From positions 1-12,121 of the forward strand of contig JANNRW010000303.1 in assembly GCA_031401815.1 (NCBI GenBank): a DNA stretch of 12,121 nucleotides, in the 5' to 3' direction. Each line of letters begins with the position of its first letter. The first letter of the stretch is position 1. A program made the position numbers and the translations under genes. Below the pieces are notes generated by a model. It ran no database searches. It was given only the letters and a program-made list of their open reading frames with translations, and had not been told where the DNA came from. The DNA comes from JANNRW01 sp031401815. GTDB taxonomy: Bacteria > Desulfobacterota > Desulfuromonadia > Geobacterales > DSM-12255. Of the stretch, positions 6,390 to 12,121 are shown piece after piece.

Positions 6390-7217
6390 TCATACCAGAT
6401 TCTCTCTGGCATACTCAGCTGCATTCTTGTACAGGATCAGACCGTCGCCTGCTTCTGGCAGCTGTTCTCTCGTCCATCTTGGGTGCTGGGTGTAATGCAC
6501 AAAGGCTTCCGGGTGTGGCATGAGCCCCATGAGGCGTCCGGTCGGGTCGCAGATGCCGGCAATGGCATTTGTCGAGCCGTTGGGGTTGGAGGGGAACTCC
6601 ATAGTCGGCGCATGGAAATTATCATCGCTATATTTAAGCACACTTAGATGTGATGACTCGATCTTTTCCAGTGTAGAAGCGCTGTCACAGAGGAACTTCC
6701 CTTCGCCGTGGCGCACCGGCAGATAGATCCCTTTCTCTATCCCTCTTGTGAAGAGAGCAGGGGAGTCAGGATCGCATTTGAGATAACACCAGCGATCCTG
6801 AAAACGACCGCAGTCATTATGTGTGAGAGTGGCTGTCTGATTAAGATAGTTGCCGTCAAGTCCAGGGAGCATCCCCATTTTAACCATCAACTGAAAGCCG
6901 TTGCAGACCCCCAGGATAAGCTTGCCGCTACTGATGAAGCGGGTGAACTGGTCAACGAGTTTCTCAGCAGAACCGCTAACAGAGGCGTGAGTCAGTCGAT
7001 TGGCCTGCGCTTTGGCGCTGCCCAGATCGTCGCCATCCAGAAAACCGCCGGTCAGGTTCAGAAAATGGAAATCGTCAAGCCTGATATCACCGGACAGGAT
7101 TTCAGCGATATGAGCGATAACTGCCTCGTCAAACCCCCCCAGACGGCAGGCATGGGCGGCCTCCATTTCGCAGTTGGTGCCATTGCCGGTTATTACGATT
7201 GCGCGTGTCAGAGCCAT
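6390..7217 (-). CDS. purQ: Phosphoribosylformylglycinamidine synthase, glutaminase subunit
   Basis: 275 residues, longer than the roughly 225-residue Bacillus PurQ and resembling the C-terminal glutaminase domain of the large PurL. It hydrolyses glutamine to feed ammonia to PurL for FGAM synthesis. The nucleophile is C105 in GVCNGFQ, and the triad is completed by H235 and E237 in MPHPEA. TGGFLDGDDLG (56-66) and RHGEGKF (169-175) are family signatures. The start is supported by AAGGAG about 11 bases upstream, a slightly long spacing. The synthetase partner PurL is not in the window. It heads the purQ-purF-pyrE run and follows recQ by 67 bases with no visible terminator between them. Confidence 0.93.
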   Translation of the reverse strand: MALTRAIVITGNGTNCEMEAAHACRLGGFDEAVIAHIAEILSGDIRLDDFHFLNLTGGFLDGDDLGSAKAQANRLTHASVSGSAEKLVDQFTRFISSGKLILGVCNGFQLMVKMGMLPGLDGNYLNQTATLTHNDCGRFQDRWCYLKCDPDSPALFTRGIEKGIYLPVRHGEGKFLCDSASTLEKIESSHLSVLKYSDDNFHAPTMEFPSNPNGSTNAIAGICDPTGRLMGLMPHPEAFVHYTQHPRWTREQLPEAGDGLILYKNAAEYARENLV

Positions 7218-7284
7218 CTATATTGTATCTCCTTGCAGGTGAAAAATGTATCTTACTAAATTGTTGCCGTTCTGTCTTTTAGAA

Positions 7285-9102
7285 TTATCCAGAAATGTCT
7301 TTATCGGTTTCATCATAGTCGGCAATTGCCTCCAGAAATGCTTTACCATACTGGTGCAGTTTGTGATCGCCTACACCGGTGATCTGGCGGAACTGGCCAG
7401 GGTTGGCAGGCTTGTTTCTGGCCATCTCTGCCAGGCTGGCATCGGAAAAGACCACGAACGGGGGGACACTGGCGGTATCGGCAATTTTTTTACGCAAAGC
7501 GCGCAAGGTGTCGAACAGCGCCTGGTCATAATCTTTTTTCCCGCTGATCTTTTTCTTCCCTTTTTCAACAGTTTCTATTGCGTTGCGTGGCCGCCCCAGT
7601 ATTACCTCTGTCTCACTTTTAAGCACCGGTCTGGCTGTGGGTGAGAGCCGCAGTGCGCCGAAACGGGAGAAATCCTGCACCAGATAGCCCAGATGAATAA
7701 GCTGACGGATGATGTTTTCCCACTCTGCTCCGGAGGTGTCTGCTCCAATCCCGTAAGTGGAGAGCTGGTTGTGCCTGAGATCCATGACCCGCTGGCTTTT
7801 GCTGCCGCGTAGCACTTCTATGACATGCATCATGCCGAATCGCTCACCTGTCCGAAAGACGCAGGAGAGGGCTTTTTGTGCTGCTACAGTCGCGTTGAAT
7901 CGCGCCGGTGGATCAGTGCAGATATCGCAATTGTCGCATTTGTGTTCGAGAAGGTCGCCGAAATAGGCCAGGAGCGCCCGCCGCCGACAGGTTAGTGCTT
8001 CTGCGTAAGAGACCATGGCATTCAGTTTCTGAAGTTCGATCCGGATACGCTCTGCATTGTCGCTGGTTTCAATCAGCTTGCGGGCAATCATCACATCCCC
8101 CATGCCAAAGAGCATCAGCGCCTCGGACGGCAAGCCGTCCCGTCCTGCACGGCCGGTCTCCTGATAGTAGCTCTCCACGCTCTTGGGCATATCATAATGG
8201 ACAACAAAGCGGACATTGGGTTTGTCGATCCCCATACCAAAGGCAACTGTAGCGACTACGATGCGAGTATCATCACGCTGGAAGGCGTTCTGCACCTGTT
8301 TACGCACTTCATCCGGAAGACCCGCATGATAGGCTGAAGCTGAAAAACCGGCATGCTGGAGACGCTGCGTGATCTCTTCAACCCTTTTGCGGCTAAGCGC
8401 ATAAACGATTCCTGCTTCGCTTCGCCTGCTGCCCAGAAATGCTTCGAGTTGTGCAGCAGGTTTATGTTTCGGGATAACAGTATAAGTGATATTGGGCCGG
8501 TCAAACCCGGCGACAAAGACTTTTGCTGACTGGATGGCGAGCTGCCTGATGATATCGGAACGGGTTTCCGGGTCGGCGGTAGCGGTCATGGCAATGATAG
8601 GGACAACCGGAAACAGTTCCCGCAAACGCCCCAATTGCGTATATTCAGGCCGGAAATCATGCCCCCACTGGGAGATACAGTGGGCTTCGTCGATGGCGAA
8701 CAGTGCCAGATTGAGTTCGGCAAGTTTTGCAAGGAACTCCGGCATCAGCAGCCGTTCCGGCGCTACGTAGAGAAGGTCAAGATGGTTATTCTCTATTTTA
8801 TCAAATACCCTGCGAGCCTCTCCGGCTGAAAGAGAAGAGTTCAACAAGGCGGCCTTTACCCCGTTGGCAACGAGAGCATCAACCTGATCTTTCATAAGAG
8901 AGATGAGCGGAGAGACGACAATTGCCAGACCCTCCCGATGAAGGGCCGGAATCTGGTAGCAGAGGGATTTCCCGCCGCCGGTCGGCATGACCAGGAAAAC
9001 ATCTTCGCCGACAACGACACGCTCGATGACCTCCTGCTGGGGAGGCCGGAATTCGTGGAAACCGAAGATGGTTGCGAGGGTTTGATGGATGGTTTTTGTC
9101 AT
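7285..9102 (-). CDS. recQ: ATP-dependent DNA helicase RecQ
   Basis: 605 residues, the size of E. coli RecQ. It is a 3'-5' helicase of recombination and fork repair. The Walker A motif MPTGGGKS is at 39-46, DEAH at 138-141, MTATAD at 172-177, and the helicase C-terminal motif QETGRAGRDG at 314-323. The zinc-binding cysteines are C372, C389, C392 and C395, followed by the winged-helix RQC region. An HRDC domain occupies about 524-598. All expected parts are present. The ribosome binding site before the ATG is weak (AAGAG). It lies 97 bases downstream of the polyferredoxin gene in the same direction, with a possible promoter of its own in the gap. Confidence 0.97.
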   Translation of the reverse strand: MTKTIHQTLATIFGFHEFRPPQQEVIERVVVGEDVFLVMPTGGGKSLCYQIPALHREGLAIVVSPLISLMKDQVDALVANGVKAALLNSSLSAGEARRVFDKIENNHLDLLYVAPERLLMPEFLAKLAELNLALFAIDEAHCISQWGHDFRPEYTQLGRLRELFPVVPIIAMTATADPETRSDIIRQLAIQSAKVFVAGFDRPNITYTVIPKHKPAAQLEAFLGSRRSEAGIVYALSRKRVEEITQRLQHAGFSASAYHAGLPDEVRKQVQNAFQRDDTRIVVATVAFGMGIDKPNVRFVVHYDMPKSVESYYQETGRAGRDGLPSEALMLFGMGDVMIARKLIETSDNAERIRIELQKLNAMVSYAEALTCRRRALLAYFGDLLEHKCDNCDICTDPPARFNATVAAQKALSCVFRTGERFGMMHVIEVLRGSKSQRVMDLRHNQLSTYGIGADTSGAEWENIIRQLIHLGYLVQDFSRFGALRLSPTARPVLKSETEVILGRPRNAIETVEKGKKKISGKKDYDQALFDTLRALRKKIADTASVPPFVVFSDASLAEMARNKPANPGQFRQITGVGDHKLHQYGKAFLEAIADYDETDKDISG

Positions 9103-9138
9103 GTCTCTTGCACCTGGTTATTACTTGGGATGCCCATC

Positions 9139-9166
9139 TGTATAGCAGCTACATTAATAACATCAA
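9139..9166 (-). promoter_or_regulatory. Possible sigma-70 promoter of recQ
   Basis: On the minus strand, TTGATG (9166-9161) and TATACA (9144-9139) are 16 bases apart; each matches the consensus at four of six positions. Transcription would start near 9132 and leave a leader of about 30 bases before the recQ ATG. This is a by-eye match only. Confidence 0.3.
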
Positions 9167-9199
9167 TCAGCAGGCAATGTCCCACTATCCCTGCCATTC

Positions 9200-11059
9200 T
9201 CAGCAGGTCTGTCGCAAAGTAAAACTGCAACGTCTTTCGGACAACCTGGCCTGATAACTCATCTGTTCCACCTGTGCCACGGCAAGACGCAGCTCCAATC
9301 CGTCAAGCGTCGCTTCATCCAGCTTGTCCAGGCTGGTTAACGCCTTGTAGTCGGGGAGAGTCAATGGCCCCCCTTCATGAACAATAGTCATAACCCCCTT
9401 GTTTTTGCGCAGAATCGCATTTACCGTGACTGGCGAACCTTCAGTAAGGGTGCGTTGCAAAAAAGTGACTATTTCAGTGGTGGCATTGGAGAGGCGCACA
9501 ACTGCCGGCACACGCCATTTTGCCTCCACGGCCTGCTCCAGCAGCCATTCAAGCATTTCTGTCTGTCTGGTGCCGCTGGTATCACGTATTACCCATGACC
9601 GACTGGCACTGAAATCGACCTGTTCCGCGTCACTGCCGGCTTGCTTTTCTGACCGTTTAACAATAAGCGCCAGCGTCAGAAGCGCCGTATTGATACCGAT
9701 AAACGGCCAGAGAAAAGTCCAGCCGTCCTGTGATCCGCTCAACACTGTCGGCAGTACCAGTGATGCCTGCGGTGGAGCTGACAGAGGCCAGACAGCAAAG
9801 AGATTCCACCCGGCGTAAATTACGTAAAACAGGCCGAATGAAATCCGGATCCGATGCGTCGGAACTTCTGACTCCCGCGACAGCACCCAGTGAGACACAA
9901 AAAGAGTCAATGAGAGCCCAAGCAGAGTGCAGAACGGGCTGAAATACTTCGTCCAACTCACTGCAAGGAGAAAGTCAGGTTGCAGCCAGGTCACGCCGAG
10001 CAGATTTGCCGGTATTGCCAGCAGGTGACGTCCGTTATCCCATATTTGTCTGGAGACATGACCCAGATGGCTGAAGAGTAGAAGTGGGATCAGAGGGAGA
10101 GCGCAAAGCTGCCGGAGCCGAGCCAGGGGGAGTTTAGTGTTGGGGTCGGCTGCCAGGCGGACAAAGCCGGCGAACAGGGCGCTGGTGATCAGCATGGCTC
10201 CGGCCATCATCAGAGTTTTCAAGAAGACCGGATAGGGTGAATGATGCAGCCATGACAGGAGAGGCAGGTGAGTACTGTCCAGCAGGTTGAAAAAGGTGAA
10301 GAGCCCGGCCAGCATGGCAATCAGCCAGACTACTATTTTTGTCACTGAGGATTGCCCGGAGAGATCTATAGATGGAGCTTCAAATGACACCTTCATCGAG
10401 TCATTGGTGCAGCGCTTGACACAGGAGCCGCAAAAACAGCAGTTGGAGACTGTATCAATGGCAAACGGGCTCAGATGCATCGGGCAGCCGGCATAATCCG
10501 CATCCGGCACAACACAATCTTTTGTTGTGCAGTCCGCACAGGCTGCTTCATTAGAGCGTACCTTGTACAGAGCGGTACGCGCATATACCAGACTGATCCC
10601 TCCCAGTGGGCAGATATAGCGGCACCAGGCACGTCCCCGTAAAAACAGGCCAAAGACAACCGCACCAGTCAGTATGCTGAGAAGTATGACCGCTGTTCGG
10701 CGTGGTGAGTCCATTACGTTGTTGGTCTCCTCGAACCAGAACAGCAGCAGGACGGCGATCATAATTATCCAGCCGCCGTGCTGTTTCAGGAAGTCCGGCA
10801 CTGCCAGATGCAGACCGGCGAAGCGCTGCGTCAGCCTGCTCAGCAGGGAAAAGGGGCAGAGCGCACACCAGACCCGACCGGCTATCAGGAACAGCAGGCA
10901 TAACAGCGGCCACCAGGTTACCCAGACCAGCAGATTTGCAATGTTATATTTGTCGGCTGGGCCGAAAAGCAGATAGCCAAGAACAGGAATTAGAAACAGT
11001 ACGGTGATCCATTGCAGCTTGTCCGGAAACAGCTTGTTTTTCAGAAGTTTGTTCAGCAC
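9200..11059 (-). CDS. NapH/NosR-like membrane polyferredoxin with C-terminal HATPase-like domain
   Basis: 619 residues, unusual for the family in its tail. The N-terminal half is a NapH/NosR-type integral membrane iron-sulfur protein: membrane segments at about 18-33, 43-62, 97-109 and 122-140; the motifs C65xxC68P and C146xxxC150P on the inner face; then C174, C177, C182, C192 and C207/C208, C210, C213, C217 for two [4Fe-4S] clusters. More membrane segments follow at about 241-260, 281-302, 316-332, 363-392, 405-424 and 446-467. Residues 485-619 are soluble and look like a degenerate RsbW/HATPase_c_2 fold, ending GLELRLAVAQVEQMSYQ and FTLRQ. It probably moves electrons across or along the membrane, with an unknown partner. 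GTG start, with AGGA seven bases upstream. It is not part of a nos or nap cluster, so neither symbol is used. Confidence 0.8.
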   Translation of the reverse strand: MLNKLLKNKLFPDKLQWITVLFLIPVLGYLLFGPADKYNIANLLVWVTWWPLLCLLFLIAGRVWCALCPFSLLSRLTQRFAGLHLAVPDFLKQHGGWIIMIAVLLLFWFEETNNVMDSPRRTAVILLSILTGAVVFGLFLRGRAWCRYICPLGGISLVYARTALYKVRSNEAACADCTTKDCVVPDADYAGCPMHLSPFAIDTVSNCCFCGSCVKRCTNDSMKVSFEAPSIDLSGQSSVTKIVVWLIAMLAGLFTFFNLLDSTHLPLLSWLHHSPYPVFLKTLMMAGAMLITSALFAGFVRLAADPNTKLPLARLRQLCALPLIPLLLFSHLGHVSRQIWDNGRHLLAIPANLLGVTWLQPDFLLAVSWTKYFSPFCTLLGLSLTLFVSHWVLSRESEVPTHRIRISFGLFYVIYAGWNLFAVWPLSAPPQASLVLPTVLSGSQDGWTFLWPFIGINTALLTLALIVKRSEKQAGSDAEQVDFSASRSWVIRDTSGTRQTEMLEWLLEQAVEAKWRVPAVVRLSNATTEIVTFLQRTLTEGSPVTVNAILRKNKGVMTIVHEGGPLTLPDYKALTSLDKLDEATLDGLELRLAVAQVEQMSYQARLSERRCSFTLRQTC

Positions 11060-11142
11060 GGAGTCGTCCTTTATTCAGGAATCGGTAGGGGGACATTGTC
11101 AAGATGGTGGATTTACTGCACAAGTCAACTAACTTAACTACG

Positions 11143-11325
11143 TTATTGTCCCACTAGTACCATGTAACACTTATTGTTTCGCAACCAAGCAAAGAATTCA
11201 TAATCAGAGTTTATCGCATGATTCTCCCATTTTATGTATTTCTGACTACCCTCGGCCGAGCGGATATTTGATTCCCTGATTATCTGACGAACTTGGTCTG
11301 GCGACCATTTGAGCATATCTCCCAT
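11143..11325 (-). CDS. Small hypothetical protein, 60 residues
   Basis: It begins MGDMLKWSPDQV and ends WLRNNKCYMVLVGQ. AAGGA (11338-11334), eight bases before the ATG at 11325, supports this start over the upstream in-frame ATG at 11373, which has no ribosome binding site. It is rich in W, Y, K, N and E, with no membrane segment and no motif I recognise. Its last codons overlap a 30-base sequence (11155-11184) that recurs at 4190-4219, where the same frame reads LRKNKSYTVLV. It may therefore belong to a repeated or mobile gene family, or be the 3' part of a broken longer gene. Confidence 0.4.
   Translation of the reverse strand: MGDMLKWSPDQVRQIIRESNIRSAEGSQKYIKWENHAINSDYEFFAWLRNNKCYMVLVGQ
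11155..11184. repeat. Dispersed 30-bp repeat, second copy of the 4190 element end
   Basis: TAGTACCATGTAACACTTAT and the following ten bases match 4190-4219 at 27 of 30 positions. The matching inverted end was not found between here and 11540, so if this is one end of an element, the other end is missing, perhaps lost at the junction near 11540. Confidence 0.8.
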
Positions 11326-11539
11326 TGAAGATTTCCTTCTTGGCTCCCTGCTGTGCAGTTCACGCTCGCACATGAACTGGAGCGCTGTCGAAATAGATCA
11401 CTTTGTCTGAGCTCATGAATACTGCAAAGTCCGGATTCTGTCTGCTCCAGCCCCGTTTTCTCTTGTACCATGCCCGCAAAGATTAACAAAACCAAAAAGT
11501 TACCTGATTCGTTCTGAAAAAGCGCTTGACTGGTTTTAG
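11326..11539. other. Region without a supported gene
   Basis: No convincing gene. On the minus strand, 11479-11360 reads from a TTG as a 39-residue protein-like stretch that includes WYKRKRGWSRQNPDFAVF and VIYFDSAPVHVRA, but it has no ATG or ribosome binding site. It ends 34 bases before the 60-residue gene in another frame. The two might be parts of one frameshifted gene of about 115 residues; I cannot prove it. The last 15 or so bases run into the DegQ-like fragment. Confidence 0.3.
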
Positions 11540-12118
11540 TCCACGATCGGCCTGGGCAAGCCGGTCGGCGCGCTGGTGCGCGGTGTGGAGAGCGGCTCGC
11601 CGGCAGAAAAGGCGGGTGTCGAGGCGGGTGACATCATCATCCGGTTTGACGGAAAGGCGATTGAGAAATCCAGCGACCTGCCCCGCCTGGTTGGCAACAT
11701 CAAGCCTGGTACCAAGAGCACCATGACTGTGTTTCGCCGCGGCAGCAACAAGGACCTCAGCGTGACTATCGCTGAACTGGAGCCCGAGAAGACTGCCCAG
11801 AGAGCGCCCGAGCGCGATGACAAGCCAAAAGTTTCGACGGCGGGACAGGCGCTAGGATTGACCGTGAGCGAATTGACCGAGGCCCAACGCAAGGAGTTGA
11901 AGCTCAAGGGCGGGGTCAAGGTCGACACCGCAACGGAGGCGGCAGCCCGGGCGGGTTTGCGCGAAGGCGACGTGATTGTCGCCATTGGCAACACCGAAGT
12001 CGCCAGCGCCAGGGAGTTCGAAGCGGCGGTCGCCAAGATAGACCGAAGCAAGGCGGTCAACGTATTGTTTCGGCGCGGTGAGTGGGCCCAGTATGCGGTG
12101 ATTCGAGCAGCGCGCTGA
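11540..12118 (+). pseudogene. 5'-truncated DegQ/MucD-family serine protease (PDZ domains only)
   Basis: Reading from 11540, just after an in-frame TAG (11537-11539), gives 192 residues to the TGA at 12116-12118. The first part, GLGKPVGALVRGVESGSPAE then KAGVEAGDII, is the middle of a Do-family PDZ1 domain. A linker (EPEKTAQRAPERDDKPK) and a complete PDZ2 follow, with GLREGDVIVAIG and the terminal WAQYAVIRAAR. The protease domain with its His-Asp-Ser triad, the signal peptide and the beginning of PDZ1 are absent. The nearest start codon (GTG at 11576) has no ribosome binding site and would begin inside the domain. The sequence is visibly richer in G+C and uses GGC, GCG, CTG and AAG heavily, unlike the rest of the window; the protein style is betaproteobacterial. 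Either a degraded transferred fragment or a misassembled join. Confidence 0.75.
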
Positions 12119-12121
12119 CGG

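Noticed and set aside
7218..7284. A terminator or purine riboswitch between recQ and purQ
   Set aside because: The 67 bases show no stable stem with a U-tract and are too short for a purine riboswitch plus expression platform.
9200..11059. Assignment as nosR or napH
   Set aside because: The cysteine motifs fit the wider family, but there are no nos or nap neighbours, no FMN-binding domain of NosR, and the C-terminal tail is foreign to both.
11060..11142. A promoter for the polyferredoxin gene (TTGACT or TTGACA on the minus strand)
   Set aside because: Neither hexamer has an acceptable -10 box at 16-18 bases, and no FNR-type palindrome is visible.
11470..11517. A 15-residue plus-strand peptide, MPAKINKTKKLPDSF
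   Set aside because: It has no ribosome binding site, is very short and lies next to the suspected junction.
11536..12060. A 174-residue minus-strand frame opposite the DegQ fragment
   Set aside because: It is a G+C-driven shadow; the plus-strand frame has clear PDZ homology and the minus frame has none.

Overview
The window looks like a piece of a Desulfuromonadia (Geobacter/Pelobacter-like) genome or metagenome contig. The inference rests on three things: an EtfA carrying an N-terminal two-cluster ferredoxin domain; next to it a membrane cytochrome b / double-CCG-domain iron-sulfur oxidoreductase of the EMO type (ETF:menaquinone oxidoreductase) known from Geobacter and syntrophic fatty-acid or aromatic degraders; and a purine gene set with the long PurQ form and a [4Fe-4S] PurF. 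No ribosomal RNA or marker gene is present, so the assignment is by gene content and feel only.

Layout. Positions 1-257 are a nine-copy 29-bp tandem repeat ending at the ribosome binding site of etfA (267-1598, +). A 543-bp gap follows, filled by two palindromic elements in opposite orientation flanked by low-complexity repeats. The EMO-like gene (2142-4142, +) comes next, closed by a strong bidirectional terminator (4145-4184). A 119-bp MITE-like element (4190-4308) then supplies the stop codon of pyrE. From here the genes lie on the minus strand, in transcription order: a polyferredoxin membrane protein with an apparent degenerate HATPase tail (11059-9200), recQ (9102-7285), purQ (7217-6390), purF (6269-4851) and pyrE (4854-4306). 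purF and pyrE overlap by four bases. An 8-bp tandem repeat with a hairpin separates purQ and purF.

The right end is different. Positions 11143-11539 hold a small unrecognised minus-strand gene whose 3' end is a 27/30 copy of one end of the 119-bp element. From 11540 to 12118 there is a 5'-truncated, G+C-rich, betaproteobacterial-looking DegQ/MucD C-terminus that starts in the middle of a PDZ domain. The junction near 11525-11545 is either a recombination scar or, more likely, an assembly chimera.

How the genes work together. EtfA (with an EtfB expected just upstream of base 1) and the EMO-like protein would form a route from acyl-CoA dehydrogenase electrons to menaquinone. PurQ and PurF catalyse two early steps of IMP synthesis and are co-transcribed with PyrE, which makes OMP; PurF and PyrE both use PRPP. 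RecQ and the polyferredoxin are neighbours without an obvious functional link. The most interesting parts are the non-coding structures: the paired palindromic elements with ends that covary, the tandem array before etfA, and the possible family of mobile ends shared by 4190 and 11155.
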